From NCBI GenBank assembly GCA_944472135.2, contig OX235263.1, positions 84,724,721 to 84,788,720 of the forward strand: a DNA stretch of 64,000 nucleotides. Reading direction: 5' to 3'. The notes under the pieces are model-generated. The model searched no databases. It saw nothing but the letters and a program-made list of their open reading frames with translations, and had not been told where the DNA came from. The DNA is from Trichobilharzia regenti. Lineage: Eukaryota > Platyhelminthes > Trematoda > Strigeidida > Schistosomatidae. Position 1 is the stretch's first letter. Each line of letters starts with the position of its first letter. The translations under genes were made by a program, and so were the position numbers. Below are positions 38,001-53,000 of this stretch, in pieces.

Positions 38001-41000
38001 CTCGACGAACCTCATGTACACACACAAATAATTATATATAAATTGGATTGTACAGCTATGTGAATGAAGTCGCCGTCGAAAAGAGTCTCTTCGCTGAACG
38101 TCTTCTCTTATTTTCTTTTATTCCTTCGCGTTCCTAATGGGACATAGGGCTTCAAACTACCAGAGCTTTGAAGTCTCGATAGCAGCGGTGTTTATCTTTA
38201 CAGGGTAAGATTGCTAGCCATACACCCAGACTTTCCCCTTTATCGGTCTTGCCTACCGCCTCGGCCGGGGATTGAAACCCGAAACCACATGACTAGCTGG
38301 TGAGCAGATTACCACCGAAACACCGACGACGCAGGATCACCTAACATAAATTAAAAGTACAAGGGCTATCAATGGTAAATCACCTGACTGGCTAATCAAT
38401 ATGTGCCTATCTTGCTCGAGAATAATGTCAACAAACAAAACACACGAACTAAACACAGTTTCTTGCCAGTACCACCCAGAATAGATTTTTTTATGTTCCA
38501 GGCCACACGTATTTTGTGATGATCGCTGATGATACTAGTCAGCTAGGCTAAATTCAGTGGAGCAGGAGTAAACAAACTTCTACAACTCGCTTGATCTATG
38601 ATAGTAATCGCAATAAAGAGAGGGAAAGTTGACGGTGAGCCGGGGGGGGTCTGTGAGGCTAACTAGCGACCCTACTCTGCAAAAAAAAACAATACCACAG
38701 CTACTGAAACTTCGAAATTCAAGGTCGAATCTGTATGTTCCACTCGTAGTGTAAAAAAGGATCTCGGTTATAGGTGGAGCCGGAGTGAGAACCCATCGGG
38801 CCGACTAAACCAATGCATCATAACTCCACTACGTAAAATATGTAAGGATAACACTTACCAGCAAGATTATATTCTTTAGTTAACATAATATTCATTGCTT
38901 CTTGGGTATGATTCCAATGTGTACGAATTATACTGAATAATTGATCACGTTCTACACCCAATAATAAAACCACTGGTATATGAATATATTTCATTAAGTC
39001 ATTATTATCATTATCGCCAGACATTGCAAACAACGGACCAATTTCACTTGATGTTTCAGGTTTATTATCAACCACAATGACGCCGATAGCACCAGCCTAA
39101 TAAATAAGAGATACATAGAAAGGTGAGAAAAGAAAACACAAAAGCTATAAATAACCCACTAAAACACCTTTAAAAAACACTCATATCTCAGCACGGATAC
39201 GGAGGGTTCGTTTCTCATATGCCAGTTTACGCCATCCCTGTCTTAGTAGATGTGATATGCGGTTAACTGTCGACCAAAGGTCGTGTGTACTGCTCATCAG
39301 TCAGCTCGTTCAGTCCTCCTTTATGGCTGTGAGACATGGCCATTGAGAGTGAAAGACATTAAAAGGTTGGCTAAGCTGTCTTTGATCACAGGTGCCTGCC
39401 TTCTATCTCGAGATGGTGAGAACCAATGAAGGCTGGAGAAAATTGGTAATATGGCTCAAAATCGTTCTCAATGACTGGCTCAGATACATCCACTCCTTGT
39501 GACTTATAATTTCCAATAAAACTATATTGTTCTTTGGTATTACTATTCCTTTTGTCTTATATCCCTATATATTGTCTCTATTTTGCATTTCTTCTACTTT
39601 CTTCTCTTGCTTCGTGTGCTACGTGGATGGTGTGGCGACTTGAGGTGCTGCACATCGGTGCAAAGATCTCTGTTGAAAACAAGCAAACAGACAGACATAT
39701 CTGAATAACTTATGAATTACGAGAGTATAGGCGGTACTACACGGTGTTTTTAACGGACGCTACTATAAACTATATCAATGATCACCGCTTCATTTAATGA
39801 CATTGAAGATAGGTGCAGCAGGTCAGGTGTGAGGACATTGGCTTGGGGTCACGCTGTGTCGTGAATTGGTACAAGTTAGAATTCATGGGCCATTGGATCG
39901 GGTCCCAATGGCTTAATGGTATACGAGCTCGCCTTGTAACCAGAAGGTCCTGGGTTCAAACCCCGGTGGGTGCGTACTGATGAAGAGTCCCAAACTACGA
40001 CGAAGCAGCTATCCAGTACTCGCAGGTTTTCCAATGGTTCTTTGACTAATGTCAGCTCATGATGAAATCCTGTAACTGAAGATCGGATAGTTGGGCAGGC
40101 AGGATGGACAAGAAAAAAAGCGAACCTTTGGAGTAGCAGTAAACTAGCCGACAAACTTTTATATGCCTAACAAATATGCAGAAAGAAATGGCGAAGGATG
40201 GATTTGACATATATACTAAGAGTGGGTGACACATCACATGTAAAGCATACGCTCTCGAATGAAACCCGACTGGGAAACGACGAGTTGACCGTTGTTCCGA
40301 GGGGAGGGGAGCATAGAGGAGGAAATGAAAGTTTGTGGAAAATCGTGTAGTCAGCTAAAAAGATGTCAAAGAACCGAGTGTAATGGAGGTCAGCTCCTAA
40401 GGCTTTATGTTCCACTCGGAACCCAAGAAAAGAATAGCAATAATAATAATAATGCGGGCTAACTTAGTTGGTGGAAGTTAGTAGTAGATGCGTGTTATGT
40501 CATGTGTTATATATAACTCGTCGACTGAATACGCTTGCTTTCCTCCAACATGTGATTGTATTCCGATAGAGACTCGATCGAATCTAGAACCTATCTTATC
40601 AAACACGAATGAGAAAAAATGCCCATCTTGGACTTTCCGTGTTAGCCACGACTAAACACACGTAATTTCATCTACTGAATTTTTGGTTTACACAAATGAT
40701 TAAGTAGATATGCTTCGGTGGTTCAGTGGGAGAATGCTCGTAAACCACTCACAGATTCCGCGGTCGATTCACCGTCGACGCACCTTTTAACGTCGCCTAT
40801 TTTACCAGCCAGCAGCAAGACTGGAGAAGAGAGAAGTTTATGCGTGGGTCTAGCAACTTAACCAGCTTGTTAACATTTTGGTCGATAGGCACTTGGACTT
40901 ATGTGAAAAATGGGCTAAATCAATTTTATCTATCTAACTCACACCATCACCCTCTTCCTTCACAACTCTTCCCTTGTATCTCATCAGGCAAAACCAGAAG

Positions 41001-44000
41001 CCTATATAGAAAACTATATGCTCGCACTAGCAAATACAAGAACTCAACCATGACCTACTTAGCTTGTGTTCTGTGCGACAAAGAAAGCATTAGGCGTGAT
41101 ACCTATAACTTATTAAATAGCCAGTAGAACAACTGGATCTCGTCTTTCCGACTCATATAATTTATAGGTACAACGTTCTCTTTCTTCCTTTTCCTTTTCT
41201 TTTTTCTGTTATATGCTGCTTTTTTTGTTTCTTCCTTACAAACTCTATTTAAAACATTTGTCTTCGTTCTTTCACACTCCGTATATCTCGACATTTTTGT
41301 TACCGCTTACACCAGTAAATATGCTACTATCTACTTTTCTAACACCAAACACTCTGTTCAATTTTTGGCTTTGCCAGCGACATGCCAAGATGTTGTTGTC
41401 AAAACTAACTGAGATTACCCTTAATCTACGTTGAATTTTATTTGTTGTTAATGCACTAACTGGATGCAATACTGTAGTAAAATGCCGAGAATTCCATTCC
41501 ATTAAATTATTAGAACTTAGCCCCTGGATAACCTGCGAGGGGATTATGGTCGGGAGTAGATCCTCAGGACAGTATCCCTTAAGGCTTCTCCAAACTGAAG
41601 TCTTTGATAATTTATCATCTTTAAAATTGCTCAGCAAGATCAATAAGCGCAAAGTTGTCGGCGCGGCCACGAAAGTATCAGTATTGCACCCATAATTCAG
41701 TTGGGAGCAACACAACCTATGATTTCAGATACCTCTCCTTTGAACACCAAGCTAATCATTGTTACGCCTTCATCCCCGGAGAGAATGTGTGATCATTTTC
41801 CTGAGGAAGGTGAAGCATTAGGCGTAACTGGTAACTCGGATGTGTATGCCTAACTCATGAATCGAACCCTACTTGAGGAATATCGTCGACATATACGGTG
41901 TAGGAATGTCCAGTTCAACAGGGAAATGGTTGTGTACGACCTATACGTGTCATGCATCTTTGAGACTCTCTTGAGAGGATTTTCATGATGCGCTGGTGGT
42001 AATGTACCATCTGAGAAGCGACTCATGAGGAAGTTGAAGTCATATAGTGGGGGGAGATGACATTAACCACTCTGAGGAAGCGTTAGAAGGATATTTGGCA
42101 CAGGGTTTCTATTTTCATTAACAAAAGTATGTCCTACAATGTTGTTTTTCTATGATCGAGATACAGCTTCAGCATAGAGTGTAGAAACGCCAATATATAC
42201 TTGCTCTTCTATCGACGCTTTGCCCAAAAATTAACGTAAACACTTAGATAAACGCATAAGCAACTAACTGGGATATAATATTATCAACTGTCAAATAATA
42301 AGTTTGACTCTTCGTCTGGTATATAAAAAATGACTATTATTATATATGGTCAATAATTATTTCCCTCACTTACTTGTGCTAAGTGATAAGCTTTTTCAAC
42401 GAAAACACAACCCCCACGACGAACAATACCAATAGAACCGACCATAGGACCTTTACTATTTTTCACCGTTATATAACTATCTGACGAATGAATTGAAGTA
42501 TTCTGTTGTCCTCCAGTTGGATTCTGATTCCATATATCATTCTCTGGTGGATAGGCATAACCATATTCTGCGATTGGTTTACAAGCATCGATAGGCTCAA
42601 CAACGTGTACAGGACCTATTAATGGTGTCCAAGTTGAATTTACAGACGACGCCTTCTCTGCCTCTGCCGCTGATGGTGTTGACTGTTGCCTGTTTTGACT
42701 GTCCTGTTGACTGGATGGTAATTTTTCACCAGGGAATAGACCAAAATGTGCAGGACAAGCAGTAAATTTAGTGAAACCATAACTTGGCGAATTCATGACA
42801 ACTACATGACGACCTTGTACTGAAAGATCTAAAAGAATAATAATAATAAAGAAAAAAATAATATGACAATAGATAAACTGCATATTGTAAGCACCCTTCT
42901 TATGCTGAATTATGGTTCATACCTCAGATTAAAAGGTTAAATGTAAACTTACCCTGTTACCCAACGCTATGAACGAAGGGGTGCCGGGGGGGCGACTATA
43001 GGATATCCGAACTTTAAGTTCTGAATAGACAGCAGTTGAAGATTATTTATCGTTGTTCCCTTGGGTTCCAAGTGAAACACACACGGCTTCACTTCCTCTC
43101 TCATCTTCTCCTCGCACGACCTCCTCCATGTCATCCTCAAAGTGATGCCCCACTCGTTTCCCATTCAGGTCCCAGTGGAGCAATGACCTACATTGAGCAT
43201 AATGCCATTCGACAGTCACCCCAGCGTGTACCCAATCGATCTCCGATTTCTCATACATATTTGTTGAGTAAGAGGTTCTTGGTTAGTTTGTTCCCAGCCA
43301 GAGTTTCTTGTTGTGAATTGTCTCCGGCCATTTGGTATTCAGTATAGAGCGAAGATAGTGGTATAATATAACACAAAATTACGGATTACTGAATTAGGAG
43401 CCCGAATTCGAACACCAATCGAATTGTAGAGATAACAGTATCAACAACCACACCATCACGCACACACACCAATAATACGTTCGGCATATTGTCAAGCTCA
43501 ATTAAGAGTCAACAGTTGTCGGATAATACACACAGTCGTTTCAAGTTTGATCCTAAACTGGCTTCAGTTAAAGATCTGTAGAAAATTAGGCAGTACTATA
43601 GAGGAGTTTCGTCCAGGTTTAGGACTCTGTATCAGTAAGCACTCATGACTCCATCAAGCAAGGATTGAACTCATAAGCCTTCAGGTTACAAGGCGACCCA
43701 TCTACAGGGATAAAGTTCAATGGCTTATGGATTCTAACTTCTGTCAACTCACGATTTCTAACATCATCATCGTCGACAAATATTTGTCTTCATACCCAAC
43801 TTGGTAAACACCTCTGGTCACGACTTCCCACTATAACTCACTGATCTGGAGTAAACCGAGTACCCCATTGATGAGATCAGCGCTAAAAGACAGGGAAAGT
43901 CTCTTGCATGTCAACCTTGAACTCACAACAAACTCTTCCCTTTCTATTCGTGATACTACTTGACAGTCTCTTCAGTATGTTTTCATCAATCCACCCCTCT

Positions 44001-47000
44001 TCATTTCTTTCCGCATATTTATTCAACAATAGGTTCTTGGTTGGTTTGTTGGCAAAGTCCCCTCTTGCCTATCCTGTCTAGCCATCCGATATTCTGTAAG
44101 GAACGAAGGTATCCGTTTATCAAAGTCTGAAGCCTGTTGGAAATGCCTTCGGTGACACACCAAGTCTCTGAACCATATAAAAAGCACCGAGTGATTTGAT
44201 ATTGGTATTGAAAATCCAAATTTTGTCCTTTATGCTGAGTGCAGAGGATTTCTAAACTGATTTCAGATTTATCAATGTCTCTCTTGCCTTTCCAACACTG
44301 TCCAGCTTTGACATCACCATCCGTCTTGTCTCTAGTTGAAACAAGGTAGCCCGAGCAGGCGTAAGAGACGATGTCCTTTAGATGATTCCTCCCATTGGTG
44401 CTTATTGTTGCTCTGTCTCCTCCATCTTTACTTGGAGTCTTGTCTTCGTTGTTTCTTTTGTCAACTTGTCGGTTTTCGTCTACAGATGTTTATGTTTGTC
44501 TGACATTCGACATAAATCCTCCACGAAGCCCAAATCTACTGGTCTTCTTACAACGTAAACGCATCTTCTCAGTCATCACGGTGAGCGGCATAAACTAGTT
44601 CAACACAATCAGAGATAGGAGGCAGTCTTGTCTTACTCCTGTTTTTCATTCAAAGGCTTTGCTGATGATAGTACGTGATTCATTAGGACTCAGATTACTC
44701 GGAGATAATATTTCCTCATGTACCAGGGGGGTCATGAGTCACACTTATTATGTAGGCGAGGGATGGTAAATAGCCTTCCCCCCCCCAATTGCCTGAACAG
44801 ATTGAAGTAGATAGAGTGGGACTGCAACCTGGCTCCTAATGGCTAAGAAATCGAATGTCTCAGTCTACTGAGAGACATCATCACAAGTGATAGGCAAAGA
44901 TTTAAATTCATAAATCTACTTTAGTTGAAGGATGATATATACGCAAACATACACACACAGGCATTGGTAGGTAATCAGTGATATACAACAAAGAAGAGAG
45001 GATAAAGGAAGAACAAAAATGAAAACATTATTATAGAATAATCTGAAGTGTATAAACTTACCACTGAAGCTATACTTCCTGTTAGTTAAAGCAATCAACT
45101 CTTGTATGAATAGAATACCTGCAGCAGCCAAATCAGAATCTTCAGCCTTAATAAACAGAAACAGAGAGAGAGGGACAAAGAGAAATAATACTGCAAAACA
45201 CAAATATAATATGTCTATACTTATAATAATGTAGTGTAATTTAAGCAAACGGTACATGTCAAGTGATCCACAACGGAAAACTCAGCGAGGCGTTTGGAGT
45301 AAACACAGGAGTCAGACAAGGGTGCTCACTATCACCAATGATATTCCTAATTGTGGTGGACTGACTGGATGAGGTATCAAACAGTGGGAAACAAGAAGAC
45401 GGAGATATCCTGGACCGACCGACCTGAAGAACTTAGAAGACCTGGATTTCGTGCGTGGATGATTTATGTTTGATGTCACTGTCACAAAATCGAAGACTTA
45501 CAAGCGAAAACCGACAAACTGGTCGAAGAAGCAGACAGTGAAGACAGGACTCCAGGTAAACATAGACAAGATGGAGGTTATGAAAATAACCAACAAACCA
45601 ACAACAACAGCAGCAACATCCAGCGCCAATCACCATCAACGAGAGGGATTTAAAAGAGGTTACTTCATTCATTCACTTATCTAGGGAACATTGTCTCAAC
45701 TACAAGAAGTCGGAACGGACGAGGGTGTCAAATCGAGCGAGAATCGGGAAGGCGAGAAACACATTCATCAACCTGAAACCAATCTGGAAATCTTCGTCAC
45801 TCAGCATTAACAACAAAATTCAGTCGGATCTTCAATACAAACGTCAAATCAGTTCTTCTATGCGGATCAGAAACTTGGTGGGCGGGTCACAAAGAATATT
45901 TTCAACAGCCTGTTGCAGAACTTTATCAACAACAACTGTCTTCGCTCTATACTGAAGATCAATCAGATGGCCGGAAAGAATCACCAACAAGAAACTACGG
46001 GAAGAAACAAAACAAGAATCAATCACCCAACAAATATGCAGGAGAAAGTAGAGATGGATCGGATACTCGCTCGCTGAGGAGGCCGCTGGGTGACATCGCG
46101 CGCGCGTCAGACCATTTCTCGAGTGGAACCCGAAAGGGAAGCGGCGAGTGGGACGTCAGTGCAAGGGTGACATGGAGGAGATCGTGTGAAGAGGAGGAGT
46201 TGAAACAGTATGAACTAACATGGATGGAGGTGAAAAGTACAGCAGAAGACAGAAGTGGCAAGTGGAGACGTGCAGTTGAAGCCCTATGTTCCACTAGGAA
46301 CCCAAGGGAACAACAACAACAAAACAACAATTTAAGCCAATAGGAGTTTATGTCCATAATTTTACGGGATTAAAACAGCTGACTGCTATTAGGACTCTTA
46401 ATTACACAGTAACTATTTCCAGGACAGGAATATGCTAGACCACCGGTAAGTAAACTCTAAAAGATCTGGATTTCACAGATGATATATGTCCAGTGTTACA
46501 CAAACTAGAAGACTTGTGGGCAGGCGAGAACCAACAAACTGTCAGAAGAAGCAGCCAGAGAAGACAAGACTCCAAGTGAACGTATAGAAGACGGATGTGA
46601 TAAAGATAACCGACCGACCAACCAACAGCAACAATAACCAGCACTAATCACCGTCAACGAGAGAGTTTTCAAAGAGATTACTTCCTGCCCTCACTTATCT
46701 AAGAAGCACAGACAGGTGGAACGGATGAAGATGTCAAAGCCAAATAGTGTTGGAAAGGCAAGACAAACCTTCATCACTCTGAAATTAGTTTGGAAATCTT
46801 CTGCTTCACTCAGCCAACCAGCATAAAAATCAAGATTCGGATTCTACTCAACCCATATATGAAATCAGTCAGTCATTCTTCTATACAGGTCAGACACTTG
46901 CACTGCACGTGAGTCACGAAAAGGATTTCCAACATGTTACAGACCTTGATCAACAGCTGCCACCTCCGACGGCTGACTCGATAATGTAGATTGAATGGTC

Positions 47001-50000
47001 AACCAGAAAGAATTTGCCACAAGAAACTCTGGCTAGGAAAAAACTAATAAAAACGAGAGCCAATAGCTAAACAAATATGTAGGAGGAAATCGAGATGAAT
47101 CGGGCATACGCCACTGAGGAGGCAGTCAAATGACATCGCGCTCCAGGCCTTTCAATGGAATCCAAGTGGGAAGCGACGAGTGGGACGTCAGTGCTAGGGT
47201 GACATGGAGGAAATCGTGTGTTGGGGAGGAGGAGATGAAACATTATGGTCAATCGTGGACCCATTTGAAGAGGACATCACAAGAGAGAACAAAGTGGAGA
47301 TGTATTGTTGAAGCCATATATTCCTTTCGGAACCCAAGAGAATAATAATATTATAATATATAATATATTGTCAGGACTAACTATGACAGTAGATAATGTG
47401 TAGGAATTTGAGACAGTGCCGCTGAACTAGTGTAAATGAATGATTATGCCATCATACAAGAAGGGAAACAAGTTTTTTCGTAATAATCAGGGGCGGGATA
47501 AGCTTAACTAATATAGTGTATAGAGTTCTAGGCTCAGTAATTACACGCAGACTAAGTGGTGTTTGAAAGAAACGAACCCAAGAAGATCAAACAGACTTTA
47601 GTCTAGGAAGAAGGTGTATTGATCATAAACTTTCACTCTACGACAAAATCTGGAACACTGGCATCCTTACTGATCATATTTCTTGACGTAAAGGCGGTAT
47701 TCAAATGAGTCGACAAAACGGTGGTGTGGTAATGTCTGACAGTGAAAGGAGTATCGAGAAGCCGTGACAGCTAGTGACATGCGGATCAAGGAGCCCAGTA
47801 CTCCTATTTCTATTGGATTTTATCGGAAATTTACTAGAGCAATTGACGCTAAATGATGTAGACTACTTAGGGATTCATTATAAATTATTTAAATTAATCC
47901 CAGCGTGTTAAGAAAATCAAAACAAGATTTTTCTGAACGTTTTGCCGTGTCAGCCACAGCTTCTTCAGCAGATTTATTCGGATTATAATTAATCATCAAA
48001 ATATATAGTCAAAAAATTTTTTACATAAAATGAAGTCAGTTTATTTGAAGGTCATTTCTCCATGAACATTTTTTTACCAATAGAAGTATGTAAGCTGTCC
48101 TCACATATATTTGTAATGACTAATGTCAAATTGTTGTTGTGTTTACTCTTCTATAGTTGACTTGTAAAGATTAGATTTGTATGCGTGTGTGTGTATGTAT
48201 GTTATTTGTCATATGGAAAATACGTGAATTCATATGTGATAAACGTGTCACTACATGTTTTAAAGGTCATGGAGGCTCATAGAGTGTTTGTTGTTTTTTC
48301 GTTTGTCTTGCTTCATAATCAATCTGACTCGGCGCTCAAATTATTCCAGGAAGTTCGTAACACCTACGGTCTGGGAAACTTATACTAAGGGATTGACTTG
48401 TTACAAGGGAACAGTCTCGTCAATTTTTAAGCATGTGGACGATATTGTCCGGCAACTTTATCTTTGGCCTAGACGTCATATCCGTCTGTTTATCGAACAA
48501 AGGAATGAGCAGCAGTCACCTCTACTCTTTCCTTATGATCGTTGAAAGTGGAATATCTGTGGAAGTTATTTGTCTTTGATCACAGATGTTTACACTTTAT
48601 CCAACATGTATATAATGATATAATATGGTAAATAATATAAGGAGAACAAGCCAATCGATGAAGTTGTGAAGTTGTACCGATTGAGATGGCTAGGATATGT
48701 GTTATACAATGTTCAAGTTTCAATATACGTTGAATGTTTTGGAATATACTCTAACAGCGTTTACATTGCAATGTAAATTGATTGATTTAAACAAAACGAG
48801 ATAAATATAATAAAGGTGTTTTTCTATTTCCCAATGAATGAGAAACAAAACGATATTGTTTTTACTGAGACTCTCAAGCACAACAACTACCCAAAGAACT
48901 TCATCTCAACAAAACCAACCCTGACATTATATGGTCGAAAACGTATTCCGAAAACATGGATGGACCTCAACAGTTGTCATTCAATATAGAGCAGAGACGT
49001 TAGATGATATCAGAGGAGTACTCAATAAGCACAACATCACAGTTTTCTTCAAGACATCAGATACATGCACTACAAAACAACCTTGTCCATATAAAAGATC
49101 GAATCCCTAAAGACTCTCTCTCTCTCTCTCTAATCGTGTCTATAAAATAAAATCCTTGGAATATGATGCGACATACATCGGACAAACATCAGAAGAAATG
49201 AACATCGTAGAGTCGCCTCTGTTCAATCACCGAGAAATACAGTTGAACTAGAAAAGCTTGAAAAATCATCAGTCATAGGTCGTCTACACACCACGCTATG
49301 GAGTCAGGCCACAAAATTAATTTTGACAATATTGAAACCATCCATTATCCAGAAGAAGCATTTCAGAAATCACAAAGAACGTCTAATATCATCAGAAACA
49401 CTTCATATCAAATGGAGTCCAAATTGTGTGATCTGAATAGGAATGATGGACTAAAACAGAATTTGACCTGGTTACAACACACACACACACACCCTCACCT
49501 TCCCCATGAAGTGACAAAATCAACACGAATGTGATAAGTAATTTCATTATGTAAACACACATGCCGCTTTTACAATTTTACACACTTATCAAATCCAACA
49601 ATCTACATCTGGTTTTGTTATCTTAACCCATTGGTCAGTTTGACAATGCAAAAATGCCCTCATGCTGAGGAACGATGATTAGGCTTTTGTATATATTTAT
49701 AAGCTGAGTGGATTGTGTAAATTCTAGTTTAATAATACTACTTTGATAAAGCTATTAGCAGGAGCAATAGTGAATAGCGAAACGTCAGTAAGAGCGTCAA
49801 TAATATCGTTTTACTCTTTTTCATTAATTGGCAAAAATACAAGAAAAACCCTCGTTATTATGATGAATATTATAAACCCAATGAGGAAATACTTTTTTTT
49901 CAAACTGTTAAAAGTGAACTTGGTTTGGACATATATAAAACAAAATTAAAGGTACTTCAACAGTGTGACAGATATCACAGTGAAGGCATGTGTGAACAAC

Positions 50001-53000
50001 ACGTGTACAAGAAATCGGTGTAAAATTATCAACAGTGAGTTATCACAGCAACATAAACTGGTCTTTTCTTTTAGAAAAAGAAACACCGTGCTAGTACTTA
50101 CTACGTTAAGCACACACACACACATAAAATGTACACACACAGATATACACACAAAACGGATAACTGACAAGTATTGGTTAATAGGGCACTACTGGGTTAG
50201 AGTTGAACTTCAACGCGAATCAATATTCAGTTAGTCTGCCTGTCAGTTTTCGACATAGAACTTTGCACAAATGTGCAGCACCTCAAGTCGCCACACTCCA
50301 TCCACGTAGCACACAAAGCAAGAGTAGAAAATAAAAAGAAATGCATAATGAGACAGTAAGCAGAGGTGTGAGACAAAAGAATAGTAATAACGAGGAATAA
50401 TATAGTTTCATTGGAAATTGTAAGTCACAAGGAGTGGATGCATCTGTGCTAGTCATTGAGAGCAATTTCGAGCCATATCATCAATTTTCTCCAGCCTTCA
50501 TTGGTTCTCACCATCTCGAGTACCCCAACTAGCTAGTCAGGAAGTCTACACCTTCCTACGTGGCTGGCTGGCTGGCTTAAACTAACTGTTGTAGATTTCG
50601 ATTGACTGATGAAGCCATGTTTTGGTTTGACCACCACTGGCTCTTTTCCAACCTGATCCTATGTCAGCTAACATTGGCCGTCAGTCGAGGAAGGTGATGG
50701 CTACGGATGCGTGCGTAACACATGTCCTAACCATCTTGGAAACAATTGGTGACATGGCTCAAAACCGTTCTCAGTGGCGCTGATGCATCCACTCCTTGTG
50801 ACTTATGATTTCCAATGAAACTGTTTTGTTCTTCGTTATTACTCCTCCTTTGTCTCACACCTCTGCTCACTGTCTCTATTATGCTTTTCTTGTACTTTCT
50901 TCTCTTGCTTCGCGTGCTACACGGAGTGTGGCGACTTGAACTTCCGCACATTTGTGCAAAGTTCTATGTCGAAAACAGACAGACAGAGACAGACAGACAG
51001 AACCATCTTAGTCGATGTAGCTTCACAGCCTCGTCGAGTGATTTCGCGTCCAACTGACCTAGCACTCCGCCGATCCCTAACCTCAATATTGCTCACCTTA
51101 TTACACCACTTAACACACACGGGAGATAGAAGACAGGCACCTGTGATCAAAGACAGCTAGCCGGCCTTTTCATGTATTCCACTCTCAATGGCCATGCCTC
51201 ACAGCCATAAAGGAGGACTGAACGAACTGACTGATGAGCAGTACACCCGCCCTTTGGTCGATAGCCGGATATCAAGTCTACTGAGCCAGAGACGGTGTAA
51301 ACTGCCTTATGCGAAACTAGACCTCTTTATCCCTGCTGAGATTTCGTCAGAGATCAAACCGTTGGTAATGGCTGATGGTACTTCCCAAATAAGTGAAGCG
51401 GTCAACGTGCTCTACCACTTCACTTCCTATTTATAAACTAGGAGTCAGTGTAGTCCAGTCCTGAAACATCATCTTACATTTGACGGAAGGAGCGAATCGC
51501 ATGCCAAACATTCGTAGATTGCTCTCCCTCAAGGTGTTCAGAAGACTCTGCATTTTGTCAGCGTCCTCGCCTAGAAGGACTATATCATCTGCATATTCTA
51601 AGTCAACGAGATTATTCCCTGATGGTAGCAAGTCAATCCCTGAGTTGCTGAAGTCAGCAGTTAGGGTTAAATCCATTAGTACATTTATGGTGAAGTTGAA
51701 TAGAAATGGGGATAGTAGGATATTCAGTTAGAGAACCTATTGATAGCAAGAGAGAACTAGAGTCAGATGTTTTGATCCTGGTATGAGACTCTTCATCAGT
51801 ACACACCTATAACTGAGATTCGATTTTTCGTGGTGGTGGTGGTGATGGGATTATGAATGTATACACTGATGAAGAGTCCAACAAACTAGGTATAATAATT
51901 ACACATCTGTAATTTTGCACAGAAGCACATCAATTTAAAATGTTGCATTCCATATAGCACATAAAGGTGGAGAGAAGTGAACATTCAAAGGAATTATAAT
52001 GTGAACGAATATTCACAGGAACAAGGATTGTAAAATGAGAATTTAATGCATCATAAAAATTCATGATAAGTAAAACGGTATTGATGATACGCTATTGACA
52101 ACAATCGAATTTCGATTGTGTATAATCATATAGTAAGAATTAAATTACACAGGAGTATTAACTGATGTAGAGTAGAGTTTGAAAAATGTTAGATTTGCGG
52201 TCAGACGAAAACATGACATTGATCCATGAAATGTTTGACAGTTGGTTTGCCTTCTAAATCATACTCAATGGCTTAAGATGCGTGTATACTTTGTGCGTAC
52301 TACTCAGCGATCAGTTCACTCCGTACTCCTTTATGACTGTGAGTGAGACATGGCCATTGAAAGTGGAAGACATCAAAAAGGGTGGTTAGCTGCCTTTGAT
52401 CATAGATGCCTGCGTTCCATTTCTCGTGTGAACTGGTATAATAGGGTGAGTAGTATTGAGGTGAGGTATCGGTCGAGTTCTAGGTAAAGAGGAGGGGAAA
52501 TCAATTGACGAGGTTGTTGACTGAAGTCACATCGATTAAGACGGTTAGGGGATAAGTGTTAAGCATGCATGCCTAGTCATCGATCGCCTTCCTCGACAAC
52601 GGGCAATGTTAACTGGCTGACATAGGATAGATGAGCTTGGAAAAGAGCTAGAATATGGCCAGAATATGGCTTCATCAGTCAATGCAATCCACAAGAGTTA
52701 GTTTGAACCAGTTACTTAAGGAGACGTGTAAACTTCCTGACTGGCTGGTTGGGTCCTCGGGATGGTAAGAACAAATGAATTCTGGCGACAATTGATGATA
52801 TGGCTGAAAATCTTCGTTGTCAATGTCTGGCGCAGATGCATTCACTCTTTATGATTTATCAGCTATATTCCATAAAACACTGTTGTTCTCCAGTATTACT
52901 ATTATTTTTGTCTCACTCACACTTCTGTTTGTTATCTGTCTTTAGATGAATCTCTGTTCACTATCTTCTCTTGTTTTGTGTGCTGCATGGAATGTCCCAA

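Larger units (their letters stand above)
47390..48720 (+). mobile_element. RTE-A fragment interrupted by a 512-bp unit
   Basis: 47390-47875 follows the RTE-A RT from [12 protein letters not shown] to [11 protein letters not shown]; 48388-48720 continues from [11 protein letters not shown] to the RLRWLG region. Both parts are full of indels, so the host copy is old. Confidence 0.8.

Noticed and set aside
40712..40782. Possible tRNA-Gly gene
   Set aside because: A box is good but the anticodon arm and T arm do not fold; best read as a SINE head.
41755..41845. Hammerhead-like CTGAGGA string
   Set aside because: GAAA is GTAA and no stem I could be drawn.
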